DNA of 64,000 bases, taken from the NCBI GenBank assembly GCA_038380435.1, contig JAWZYU010000058.1, forward strand, positions 1,488,001-1,552,000. Reading direction: 5' to 3'. The first letter of the stretch is position 1. The number at the start of each line of letters is the position of its first letter. This DNA is from Ryuthela nishihirai. Taxonomy: Eukaryota > Arthropoda > Arachnida > Araneae > Heptathelidae. Of the stretch, positions 22,724 to 33,588 are shown piece after piece. The notes under the pieces were generated by a model. It ran no database searches. It saw nothing but the letters and a program-made list of their open reading frames with translations, and had not been told where the DNA came from. A program made the position numbers and the translations under genes.

Positions 22724-23876
22724 AATGGTCTAAAATAATTTGTTTTTAAACATTTAAACTTGTATTCAATAGAGAACAAATATAAAGGACATGTTTTTTT
22801 TTCCTTGAATCTACCTTTATTTGTAAATTTTTTTCAAAATTTCATTAACTTTGAAGGCAATGCGCGACCGGAAGATGTTGATGGATTTAAATAATATGTA
22901 AACATTATTTTCTGTGGTTCTAATACATAAGAATTTGAGCTATTACATTCGGGAAGAGGCTAATGTAAAAATGTTAAAAATTATCGTAAAAATGTGAATT
23001 TTTTCAAATTTCGGCAAACTTTAGACCACATGCGCGACCGGAAGATATAAACCGATTTTATTTCTTTTTAAACCCCTTTTTAGTCTTCCCAATTCGAAAC
23101 CTTTCCGCGGTATTACGACTTCAAAAAAAAAATTTTGAATTTTTTCGACCCACCCTAATAGTGGGCTATTTTATCACCGAAGTCAGAATGGTGGTTAGTA
23201 GAAATAAATTTCACCGAAGAATACGTTAAATTCGAACCAGTATATATCAGATGGTGATACTGATACGCTAGCAACTGAGCCAACTTCTGCGCCATACAAA
23301 AATATGATCAAATAACTGTAATATTTCATTAAACATAATATGGAATTTAATTGCGATAGGAAAGAATTTACTACTCTAAATTAATAATAAATTAGACATT
23401 GCTTACAGTTATAGAGATAATATTGTTAATTGCTATACGTTTAGTCATGAAATGGTCATAGAAATTCTTGAAATTGCATTGCAGTACTCAGAATATAAGG
23501 AAAATAAATATTATCAAATCATTGTTACTTGATTTGAAGTAATGTTCAAATAAAATCATTTCCCTTCACATGTTTTTAGTCTTCATTAATGAGAATATTA
23601 CTAAAATCAGTAAACTAGTAAAATCTTAGCCATATATGAAATTCAATTTCGTGGCGCATGGAAAGATGTTGCAAAATGACCGAATTTCTTATTCTTTTGA
23701 AACGAGAAAATATAAAGAAAATACTGCCTTTAGGTTTAAAAGTCTAATACTGCTTATTCTGGCTTTACACCTCAATGAATCACTGTCTTCGGATCCATGC
23801 TAAATCATTATTTGCTCTTCCAACAGAAACAACCAGAAAAAATTGCTGACGCTATATAAAATACCGATTCCCGGTG
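22724..23876. other. Unassigned DNA with a 170 bp partial tandem repeat
   Basis: The sequence tgcgcgaccggaagat occurs at 22861 and 23031 with similar flanks (tttttcaaaattt upstream), so two diverged copies of a unit of about 170 bp lie at roughly 22800-23065. An antisense tRNA-like stretch follows at 23222-23294. No gene seen. Confidence 0.5.
23222..23294 (-). pseudogene. tRNA-like sequence (tRNA pseudogene or SINE head)
   Basis: The minus strand reads an A-box-like tggctcagttgctagc, an anticodon-arm-like atcagtatcaccatctgat (5 bp stem), and a B-box-like ggttcgaatt at tRNA spacing, over about 73 nt. The acceptor stem is poor, so a functional tRNA is unlikely. Confidence 0.45.
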
Positions 23877-25365
23877 ATGAGCAGTTTAAAACGGTTTTCT
23901 TGAAACGAACAATACTCTTTTGAGTAAAAGGTATCAGAGGAAACAATTTTTCTTTTAAGTGTTAAGGCAATGGAACCTATTTCTGAAAGAAGGAAGGCCA
24001 GGATTAATACGAATCTAGGCCCTACTAGTCCTAACAGACGGTGTTACAACGAGCTTAATAAACGTGTAAAGGATCAATTAACAATTAATAAGAATCTTGG
24101 ACCTGATTGTTTTGGCTGATAAAGCAGAGGAAGCAGTTAGACAGTACATATAAGGGGATTGTAGCAATAATTACTGGTTTGTATGGAAAGAAAGAGACAG
24201 ATAAACAGGGTAAGGTGATTGAAGGTCAGGATTTTGCCTATGTGGGTTGAGCATTTTAGAGATTCTCTAAACAATGTGATTTCTTCTCCTCAAATTGCTT
24301 GTAATGAAGATAGATGCATTACTGGCTTTAATATTAGTTTTATTATGACAGAAAGAATAGGATTATGGCGAATAGGAAGTCGCTTTGGATATTTCTAAAT
24401 TACAACTGCATCAATCCCCAGGGGTGGTTGAAATCACCACTGAAATGCGTAGAGCTGGGAACATTTCTGTTGTCACTTGGATGCGAGCTATTTTTATTCC
24501 TATATTTTGTGTTGTCACGTGGATAGAGCTATTATTATTCCTATTTTTAAAAAAACAAGAGATCGCAGTTCTCGCGATTAAAGGGGAATTAGTTTGCTTT
24601 CTCTTTCAGGTAAAGTTCTTTGCATTATTATGTTTAATAGAATTAAGAATTAGGTTGATGAACAACTGAGTGATGAACAGTAGAGAATTCTGACATTTTC
24701 ACTTAGGTAGATTGTTGAGAAATGTTTAGAATTGTAGAAACTTTTCTTTACCATCTTTATAGATTTCAAAAAGGCTTTTAACTCTGTTGATCGAAAATAT
24801 TTATGGTTGATTGTTATATCATTTGGAATACTGGTATGTTAGCATAATGAAAGTGTTCTATAATAGCACCGAAACGTATGCGACTGTTGGTTAGGCAAGT
24901 AGCGATTGGTTTAGCATTGCTAGTGGAGTTAAATAGGAGTGCATTCTGTTCCTTTTCATTTTACTTTGGTTACTGATTACGTTATGCGGAATTCTTTGCA
25001 AGGGAAAGATTTTGGCCTTGCATGATGTAGGGATTTCATATTTTCTGATTTATATTATGCAGATGATATGACCCTTTTGTCTCATGATGTTGATGAGATT
25101 AATTCTCTCATTATTGCTGTTGATGGGACTGGTAATGGAGTAGGTTTGATGATAAACAGAGAAAGAACTAAAGTGATGAAAATTGGTCAGGCAGATAGTG
25201 TTTCAGTTGCTTTAAATGGTTAAGCACTTGAACAAGTGTCTCAGTTTTATTACCTTGGGGTTATATAACAGATACTGGTAATATGTCGCTAGTAATAAAT
25301 ACAAGTATTGGGAATGCTGCCAACGCCTTTAAGAATCTATGGAGAATGTGAAAAAATAGGCGCAT

Positions 25366-25478
25366 CTGCTGAGGTCCTGCCATCCTCTCAGATCTCCTAC
25401 TGTGGCATATAAACTGACAGGCTCCTGTCAGACCTCTGTGGCAAGCAGCTGCTTGAGGGTATTTTTTATACAGCAAAA
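25366..25478 (+). mobile_element. SINE2 fragment inside LINE-A A5
   Basis: From tctgctgaggtcctgcc to cagctgcttgagggtatttttta; lacks the tRNA-like head. Splits the LINE-A sequence between aataggcgca and aagactaaagtt, so it inserted later. Confidence 0.8.
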
Positions 25479-25814
25479 GACTAAAGTTAGGCTGCATAAT
25501 AGTTTTTTCTTTCTACGTAGGTATTAATTTTAGCGAAACTTTTTTCCTTTATAATCGGAATAACAAGAAGCTTGATGCCTTTGATTCTAGATTCTTGAGC
25601 AGTATCTTGGGCATTAGGTTGCTTGACTTCCTAAATAATTATGAGGTTAGAAGAAGAACTCATCAACCTCCTTTGAGCAGCACATTGTGCAGAAAGAGAT
25701 GCGTTGGTTTAGCTATATTGTCCAAATATATAGCTGTAGATTGGCAAATAGGATTATGATCAGTGTGCCTAAAGGCTTCAAGAAAACGGGAAAACCTAGG
25801 ATATGATGAGCAGA

Positions 25815-25925
25815 CATTGTCCAACAGTGTTAACATTGTCAAACAACAGAAACAGTGGTGAACATTGTCAAACAGTGTTAACATTGTCAAACAACAGAAA
25901 CAGTGGTGAACATTGTTAAACATTG
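25815..25925 (+). repeat. Minisatellite within LINE-A A5
   Basis: The word aacattgtcaaacaacagaa recurs about 48 bp apart together with cagtggtgaacattgt, where intact LINE-A has a single gacaatgtcaaacagg. A local expansion of LINE sequence. Confidence 0.75.
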
Positions 25926-26078
25926 TCTGTAACTGGCATAGAGTGGCAAAATGCGTCAGCTCAGAATAAAAATGTCTGGAGAAACAAATTACACAGTATT
26001 TAAGGACCTCCATAGCCCATGATTACATGAGGATTTTGTACGATGTATGTATGTATGTATGTATGTATGTATGTATTT

Positions 26079-26766
26079 TTGTATTTTTGCTATATGGATG
26101 TATGTATGTACTTTGGACTTAACAGATCAAACAAATTTTGGGAAAAATGAAAACAAAATGTTCTTTTTAGTGAGATAATGAAAGAAGCAGTGTTTCATTC
26201 ACTAAAAGGCTGGGATGTATAAAAAAATCGAAGGGATTGGGGGGGGGGGGGTAAAAAAAGAGATTTAGCTGGAAAAATGCAAAATGAAGGGCCAAGAGCC
26301 GGGATCTCCAATGCAGTATATTCCTATGAATATCTTACTTCCATAGGTTGAGTTCCACATGAATATTGAGTTTTGAACTTTAAAATATATTTCTTGTTTT
26401 ATTACCGTACTGCTGTTGTCAATAATTTAAATGATTTAATAATACATTTACTTAAATTTGTCCAAATGCGAGTTCACACTTTTGTGGAAATATTTCATTT
26501 TCATTCTTTAGTCAACGTAAATTTTATACTTATTTTCCAGACGAATTTTGGTAAGGTTGAAGAAACAATGTTTTCTTCATTTCTCGTTAATATTGTCATC
26601 TTTGTGTAGTACAATTTTTAGACAAAGTCCACGGAAACTTTTGCAATATTGACGATGATGAATGATATGAATTTTATCATTTTTCCCTTTCCGTTTCACA
26701 GATTACCTTGTAAACATTGAAGAACTGACTAGGTGGCTGCATTAAAAGACTAACTTCTATCACCTA
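26079..26766. other. Unassigned DNA
   Basis: No gene or repeat family recognised; includes a G run near 26240. No cyclin D exon 3 was found here on the minus strand. Confidence 0.45.
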
Positions 26767-26885
26767 ACAGCTGTGCAATGGGCCCGTTACCCATCATCTG
26801 AGTCCGTGGGGTTCTTCCGATTGGCCATGTGGCCAATGTGGCCACAAAAGTGCGGTTAACAGGGAAAAATAACCCAAAGTCAAAA
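26767..26885 (+). mobile_element. SINE1 3' fragment, degraded
   Basis: cagctgtgcaatgggcccgtt, ggccaatgtggccacaaaagtg and the end aaaataaccc correspond to the last 110 bp of SINE1, heavily mutated. Confidence 0.55.
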
Positions 26886-27039
26886 TAGATGCTGTTATAT
26901 TTAGAATCTTTTCATCTGCTATATATAAAAATAAAACCATACAACGGTTAAGATTGTAGTTTAGTTGTCCGCTGAAGTTTAAATTACTGCATAATCCTAA
27001 GAAAAGTTCAACAATTTAAGAAAAAAAAACAGTACCTAC

Positions 27040-27255
27040 CAGGATTTCGTTTGCTTTGACAGCGTGATCCGTATGGGCACAAAGTTTTTCCAATTCAAGA
27101 GAATACTTTTCACGCATCTTGGACGACAAGAGTAAACACGCTGATCCTAGAAGCTGGAGCTTGGATTTTCGGAACTTCACCACGGCGAGAAACCTATCTA
27201 AATAATTCACTGCTTGAGGGAAGACAGTCTCTTCACATTTCTCTTCTAAACATAC
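27040..27255 (-). CDS. Cyclin D, exon 2
   Basis: 216 bp, 72 codons, phase 0 at both ends. The acceptor is ccttag followed by the exon (27257-27256 AG); the donor is gtaggt at 27039. The product starts VCLEEKCEETVFPQAVNYLD and contains RFLAVV, KLQLLGSACLLLSSKM and LEKLCAHTD, the core of the cyclin box of D-type cyclins (compare NYLDRFLS and KLQLLGATCM in vertebrate cyclin D). The conserved Lys and Glu used for CDK contact fall in the KMRE and EKCEE segments by position. Cyclin D binds CDK4/6 and promotes G1/S entry in the nucleus (family knowledge). It follows exon 1 at 35260-35003. No exon 3 (expected to encode a ...KLKW motif) was recognised down to position 1, so it probably lies beyond the left edge. 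Confidence 0.9.
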
Positions 27256-27299
27256 CTAAGGAGTGAAGCATACATGTTATATTTGAAAGAATATATGGC

Positions 27300-27611
27300 T
27301 GATTCACGGTATAAAGATTTTTCACGGTACAACACTTTTCAAGGTCTTGCACTCTTGTAAAAAGCTTCCCAACAAGTTTCTTTTTTAATTTTTGGAAACA
27401 ACGAAAAATCGCATGATGTAGGAACTGGTAAATATGCAAGATAGAATAGCCATTTGTTTTTTTCCTGCTTCAAACAGATCGTATTATACCGGATTTTGTC
27501 CGCACTGAGTTCACGAATAGTAGCCACGATTCTCTCGTTCACGGTTTCTTTTGTTGTACCTGCATGAGAGAAGTGTTCGAAGCTCTGCCGTTCTTCCCTG
27601 AATTTGATCAT
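27300..27611 (-). pseudogene. mariner/Tc1-family transposase relic
   Basis: The 90-codon piece 27611-27339 reads FREERQSFEHFSHAG, RIVATIRE and, at the end, CDFSLFPKIKK. The next frame (27439-27233) continues KKLVGKLFTRVQDLEKCC. The last part fits the mariner CDFxLFPKLK segment, which holds the final catalytic Asp; the first part fits the N-terminal hinge. The middle, with the other catalytic residues, is missing. So this is an internally deleted, frameshifted relic in the cyclin intron. Assignment rests on short motifs. Confidence 0.55.
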
Positions 27612-28031
27612 GCATCCCGTAACAATGCCTTATGACCAGACATCCAAAGCAACAGCGCAAACATTTCGTAAACCGAAATTTACTCGCGGCCAGCGAAGAG
27701 CAGAATTATACTACGGCCTTTGTTTTTAACACATAATATCAAGTTTAGACAACTTTCAAACAAATCGTAGCCCTTTAATTTCGGAGGAACGAGTTCAGTT
27801 CTCAGACACGTGTCAGGAACATTTTGCTCTCAGTAAATTAAAGCAACGTCAAGGTTTGAATACTTTAATATTTCATTTATATCTCAAAAAAAATGTTTTC
27901 TCCCCAACAGAAGGGGGAAGACTTCTAAACGGTAAGAGCTAGAAACATCGTGTTCGGTTCACAACTACTCATATCTTAAAGCACCATAAGAGTTTCGGAT
28001 AATTAAATATTATATATTTTAAATAAATAAT

Positions 28032-28057
28032 CTTGCAAGCCCTTAAAGGCTTGCAAG
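28032..28057. other. Short perfect hairpin
   Basis: cttgcaagcc and ggcttgcaag pair perfectly (10 bp) around the 6 nt loop cttaaa, within the cyclin intron. No T run follows; role unknown. Confidence 0.6.
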
Positions 28058-28238
28058 AAACATAAAAATAACTAAACGATATGATCAGGTATATCCAAAT
28101 TCGGTATGGAATATTTTCCTAATTGAAAGCAAAGTGTTTATTTCCCAGCATCCCCTCTCCCTCCAATAAAACAAGGATTAAGGTAAGCAAAGGCTTTAAG
28201 TACCTGTTGCATAGCAGTGATCGCACAAATCGCTATTA

Positions 28239-28448
28239 GCCGTGGCCCCGTGTGCGGGAGAGCCATACCCTGTGCACGTTAAAGAACACGCTGGATGGCC
28301 CTCACGGGAGGCTACCATCTGTCTCCCAACAGCTGTTCCAGTGGGTCCCCTCCCCCAACCTTCTCTGAGCCTTCGGGGTCCATGTGACCTGGCCATTTAG
28401 CCCATGGTGTGCAAAAAAGTGCCGCTCAGAGGTAAAACAACCCAAACA
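28239..28448 (+). mobile_element. SINE1, 5' truncated, with TSD
   Basis: Starts mid-body at ccgtggccccgtgtgcggg and runs to gaggtaaaacaacccaa. Flanks acaaatcgctatt (28225) and acaaatcgttatt (28449) form a 13 bp duplication with one mismatch, so truncation happened at insertion. Confidence 0.85.
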
Positions 28449-28907
28449 ACAAATCGTTATTTATTCTGCTACATCACACACAGCTGCGGATTTTGTCGTG
28501 GGAATCAGTGATTTCTCTAGATGCAGACACTTCGAAAGCTGTAGTATAGAGGCTGTCACGACATCTTCATTTCATGCGAAACATATTGACTGAATTAAAA
28601 GCTTTAATTTTGAATAGAAACATCAACTGAAACTGAATACTTCTAATTAATTTGAAGAAAAAGGAGAGAGGGTGAAAAAAAGAAGCCAAATGGAAGATTT
28701 TAAGCAAATAATATTATGTGTCCAAAAAGAATGAGGTCTAGCAAATACCACAGCTTACTTAGCAATTTAGTTACCAATGACTATAAATACTCTAAAAAAA
28801 TGGTAAATAATAGACAGCCATCAATATAATTCTTACGCTTGGTCCTCGTTATTTCAGTTGAAGTAACATAATTTCAATAAACTGAACTAAGAAGACATAT
28901 CAGCTAG

Positions 28908-29215
28908 TGGAGGCGGGAGGATTGTTTCAATCGTCAGCGTGCCAAGCTCCTAAACTTAATTTCTCGTATTCTGCCCTCGTTGGAAAAGAGGGACCAGTTC
29001 TTCACATGGTACGTTAAGCCATGGAACTGTTTGCAAGCAGATCCTAACCAGTTGCGCGTTAAAGCACACAGTGGATGGCCTTGGCGGGAGACTGCTATCT
29101 GCTTCCTAACAACTATTCAATGGATCACCTTTCCCTAACCTTCTCTGAACATTTAGGGTCTTTATGACATGGCTGTTTAGTCCATTGTGTTAAGAAACGT
29201 TTCTCTCAGATCACT
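28908..29215 (+). mobile_element. SINE1, old degraded copy
   Basis: ggaggcgggaggattgtttcaatcgtcagcgtgccaagctc at the head, then tacgttaagccatgg, gcgcgttaaagcacac, gtggatggccttggcgggag. Order is as in SINE1, with deletions. Confidence 0.75.
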
Positions 29216-30196
29216 GGTCTGAGGGAGCTGCTACTAATCCTTTTTTGGAGGGGGGGACTCCAACTAAAACTGACCAGGTTCCATAATTGGAAATTTGTGG
29301 GTCTCTTAGTCGCTCTGAGTCCTAATTCTATGCATAGTTGTAAATCCGCTTCTGACTCGATGATGCAACAATCCTCTTGTCGCTGGTATTCGGGAGTCGA
29401 ACCTGGGTTTGAAATTGTTTTTTCTACGATGTTCTCATAAGAAACAAGAAAGTATGTGAGATTTGTCTCACTTGGTTTTATGTGAGATTGAAAAAGAATT
29501 TCTAACACTTGTTCCGGCCACTTGTGATAGTTATCATTTCTGCCAAGAAACCAAGTGAGAATTTTCTTGAAAATCACAAAGTGAATTTTGAGAGGTTTGT
29601 TAGTAAAAGATTAGTATTATAGCAAAAAAGCTTTATAGACCTTATACAGGAGTATTATCAGTTACTTGGAATTTGCAATGATACGTCTTTAGAGGTGTGG
29701 AAATGCAAAAGTTTCAGCTTTTGTTTTTATGGTTTTTTTTAATTTTTTCTTGATGTTTTTAGTTACTTTTGCTCACAGTTTTTAAAAACGTTATTTCGAT
29801 GGTAATTATGCATGTTAAGGTGAGATAAAGTGAAAGTGTCCGATTTTATTAAGTAGCATCTAAATTTAACATAAAAATATTCCTATCTGCAGCAATTTCA
29901 AACAAAACTCTAAGTTGCCTCAACCTCTTAATAAACTAAAAGAAAATATAAATATCCACTCTAGAAAGGGACGTATCTATTATGATCCGAGGGGTCCTAT
30001 CGTAAAGTGGGTTGACTTTACTTTGTTGTAAAATGTAAAAGAACTCAAAATACTTTTCCCCGAAAATTCAGTCTCTCATGTTAAATCTCAAACTTCTCTA
30101 CATGATTTGAAATCCAAAAAGTTGTCTTTGTATAATTTTATTTTAGTCTATTTTTTAAGTCCGACATTGAAAATAGGTTAAAAAGCACTAAGAAAT
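29216..30196. other. Unassigned intron DNA
   Basis: Holds a 123-codon minus-strand ORF (29577-29206) with no recognisable domain; it resembles chance translation of a repeat. Otherwise AT-rich and featureless. Confidence 0.45.
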
Positions 30197-30584
30197 GGGG
30201 CGGGGGTGGTTAAGTCGGTAGCGTGCCAGGCTCGTAATCTGTAGTTCCCAGGTTCGAGTCCCAGCTGGGTCAGCGTTGAGATTTATCTCCGCAAAATTTC
30301 CTGCCCTGCTCACGGTCAGTAGGGGACACCGATGGGCTTGGAAAGGCCGCCGCCCGTCGGATGGGACGTTAAGCTGTGGCCCCGTGTGCGGGAGAGCCAT
30401 ACCCTGTGCACGTTAAAGAACACGCTGGATGGCCTTGACGGGAGGCTACCATCTGTCTCCCAACAGCTGTTCCAATGGGTCCCCTCCCCCAACCTTCTCT
30501 GAGCCTACGGGGTCCATGTGACCTGGCCATTTAGCCCATGGTGTGCACAAAAGTGCCGCTCAGAGGTAAAACAACCCAATCCAA
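30197..30584 (+). mobile_element. SINE1, full length
   Basis: Complete head (ggggcgggggtggttaagtcggtagc; B box ggttcgagtccc is canonical) and body to acaacccaatcc. Flanks gcactaagaaa and gcactatcaaa suggest an 11 bp duplication with two changes. Confidence 0.9.
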
Positions 30585-30599
30585 CGCACTATCAAACGT

Positions 30600-32100
30600 T
30601 TCCTTCAAACAGAATTCGGTGGAATATTTCTAGATATTGGGAAACCCTACTCTGCCTTCTATGAGAAACTCTCCCTCGAAAATGATGTTATCGCCCTCCG
30701 AAATTGAATCTCAAGCAGCTGTTTGCCACATAGGTCTGAGATGATCACTTCAAAATACTACGTCATAGTTTGATCTGTGGGGAAAGTCATAGAATATCGC
30801 GGAAAGACAACATAAGAACTAAAACATCATGCCTTATCCGGAGCTCGATTCCAGGTCCTTTTGATCAAGAACCAAGGACGCTGACCACTAAAAGCAAAAT
30901 TTTGTATATAATCGGGAAATGAACTTAAAATAGCGTTACGCATTCTGCAAGATGTATTTTTTATGACTTCTAATTTTGTTGATCACAAGTTATATTCATT
31001 TATTTCCTGCTTTGGAAATAATCTATAATGTGATATTTTCTTTTGACTAAACTGCGCAGGTTTTTCAAATGCTAAAAATTAACAACTGAAAATGGTAAAA
31101 CTATACTATATTAAAACTAAACATGCTTCAAACAGTTGCCGCTGCTATAATAGAAAAATTGCTAATATTTCATCAAGAGCTTCGAACCGAACTCGAATTT
31201 GAAAAAGTAACGCTGCGAAAATACCATTTTACTCGAACCCGAAAATATCTTTTTTCCTTGCGAAAAAAATTGAAATTTCCTAAGTAGTGCACAATGAAAT
31301 TCGAATTCTATAGAAAAGTTTCAGAGTATTACTCTTTCTATCAATAATTAGAGTGATGGCTGCTTTTTCCTATTTTTATATATATATACTGTATATCGGT
31401 GAACATAAAAAGACTATTCGATATTCTTCCCTAAAGATTATTAAAATTAGCACTAATTTCAAGAATAATAGATAATACTAAATATCAAAGTTGGAAAATG
31501 AACTTCAGATATAAGAAATTTTACAGGGTGCTACAAAATACGTTATTGTGTTTTTTTGCTACACAACAGCTTTTATTCAATCGAAAGCGTGTAATAACAA
31601 GGGGAGGCACAACATCAATAGTTCACATTCTAGATTTACTTTTAATTCACTGTTGCCATCTCTGATTTTGACGCCTTCCCTCAGTCCACTTGGATAGATT
31701 ATTAAAATATGTGCAGAAAAAACCACGCGAACATTTGCAAATCTAAACCGTTATAATCCTATATTTTTAAGCTTCTTCTAGAAAGTGTGATTTTAGCACT
31801 ACAATGTTTTACTACGATATTTTAGAAACATAAAAATTGTTATGGATATGGCACAGCAGCCAATTAAAGATGAGACAGCTTGTGTTAAGGAAAATTTTGA
31901 ATATATTATCTTACCTGCCACAACGATACTTTTTAAAACAAAATAGTTTACATGTCCTTCATAGGCTGGATACATGCACAACAACTGGGGGCTATCTTGT
32001 AAAGCAAATTACTCCACAACAAAATAGTTATAAAAAAACCGTTTTAGGAAACATTCGCTAAAGTAAATATCCTTATTTAAAGATCGATGAAAGCAACCAA
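30600..32100. other. Unassigned intron DNA
   Basis: AT-rich, no gene recognised. A small TA run occurs near 31380. Confidence 0.5.
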
Positions 32101-32102
32101 TT

Positions 32103-32310
32103 GACCCATTTAGTACCGAGTGGTTAAGGCGCTTAACTACTGATCTAAGGGACCTGGTTCGAGCCCCGGGTAAGGCATGGTTGTTTGTATTGTTTTTCTG
32201 CTGAGGTCTCGCCATCTTCAAGGACATTCTACTGTAGCGTATAAACTGACAAGCTCCTGTCACACTTCTGTGACAAGCAATAGCTTCAGGAGATATTTAT
32301 TGTTTTATTT
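32103..32310 (+). mobile_element. SINE2, near full length
   Basis: Leu/Ser-tRNA-like head: A box accgagtggttaaggcg, B box ggttcgagccc, then gggtaaggcatgg. The body includes tctgctgaggtc and aactgacaagctcctgtcac, followed by a TTTTA-rich tail. Confidence 0.85.
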
Positions 32311-33379
32311 TATTTTATTATAATTTCAAAACACATATTCTATAAATCGCGAAAACATGAAAATTAATAATTCAACCAAAATTAGGAATTTAAATGATTA
32401 TTAAAAAGGAAGTGAAGAATAAATTCTTTTCTTTAAAATAGAATTTATATCACTACTTTGGAAAAATAACATCGTGTTAAATAATCAATTCACAGCAAAA
32501 TGAAAAATTCAGCTTCTTACACTACCGCCATACGAGGCTAGTAACTATTGTCATATTGTTATTGATATAAAAATAGCTATCTTTAGAAATTTTAATCATA
32601 TGATTTAAATTAATTTTTTCCCTATTTCCAATAGTACAACCAATATAAAAGTAGCTATTTTGATAAAAGATGAAAATGAAATTGGTAAATTTTATGGAAA
32701 TAGTAACGAATGAATTTGGATGATGTAATTGAACCGCATTTAACTAAAATGTGAAATAGGATATACTTGTACAAAACAGGATATTATCACCTATAACCTA
32801 TTTTAAATGTGATGAATAACTCTACAATTAGCAATGCATGTAACAATCTCATCACTTCTATTAGTAAAGCAATATATCAATGCATTGTTTGTAAAATCGT
32901 TTTGCGCCCCAAATGGATTAATGATTTTTAAATGATTATTATTAAGGAAGCAAATTATCGATTGGCACGCAAAGGCTTGTGTGATATATTTCCTCGACTT
33001 TTAGGTTTCCAAAGATTCTGTTCCAAATTATTGCATAGTTTATACATATATTTTAACAAGTCAAAGAACCTATAGTTAAAATATGAGAAACAGATATTAA
33101 GTAATTTTTAGAGCTGTTTCGATTTAAATTACATATATAATAATAAAATCTTGCAAACAATTTATAATAACACATTATTAGATTACATTTTGCAAATAAA
33201 TTTTATTTGCCTCTGTTGATTGGACAAATATAGAGATAAATTCTGACTAAAATTAAGAAGGGTTAAGAAGCAAATCATTAATACTCTAAAAGTTCTGCAG
33301 AATCTTAAATACGAAGAGGTAGCAATACAAGCAGATATTCACCAAAGCAAATCATCAGATACTAATGAAGCATATTATA
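32311..33379. other. Unassigned intron DNA
   Basis: Very AT-rich; nothing recognised. Confidence 0.5.
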
Positions 33380-33588
33380 TTCTTCAAATTTATTAAAAAA
33401 AGATGGTATAAAAACAAGTAGGTAGACGTAATAAAATATTGTAAAAAGCGAATTATTTCTGTATTAACTGTGCTCTAGATTAATTCTTCAAATTTATTTA
33501 AAAAATGGTATAAAACAAGTAGGTAGAAGCAATAAAATATTGTAAAAAGCGAATTCTTGCAGTATGAACAGTTTTTTAGATTACATAA
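33380..33588 (+). repeat. Two-copy tandem repeat, 104 bp period
   Basis: ttcttcaaatttatt starts at 33380 and 33484. Both copies continue through atggtataaaa, caagtaggtaga, and aataaaatattgtaaaaagcg. Confidence 0.85.

Larger units (their letters stand above)
23877..26078 (+). mobile_element. LINE-A, divergent older copy A5
   Basis: Plus-strand copy of the connector, RT and C-terminal region, from about 23877 to the ggacctccatagcccatg end at 26022, with many stops and frameshifts. Landmarks are HQSPGVVEITTEM (24400), YADD as tatgcagatgat (near 25058), and AVDGTG. It differs more from A4 than the other copies and ends in a TATG microsatellite (26042-26075) instead of a GAT tail, suggesting a separate subfamily. 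It is split by a SINE2 fragment at 25366-25478 and carries a minisatellite at 25815-25925. Confidence 0.85.

Noticed and set aside
23222..23294. Functional tRNA gene
   Set aside because: A and B boxes are visible, but the acceptor stem does not pair and there is no clean terminator; annotated as tRNA-like only.
26042..26078. Telomere-like repeat
   Set aside because: The unit is TATG/TGTA and sits at a LINE-A 3' end; a retrotransposon tail.
29206..29577. 123-codon minus-strand ORF in the cyclin intron
   Set aside because: No recognisable domain, ATG context or splice support; composition and position suggest chance translation of repeat DNA.
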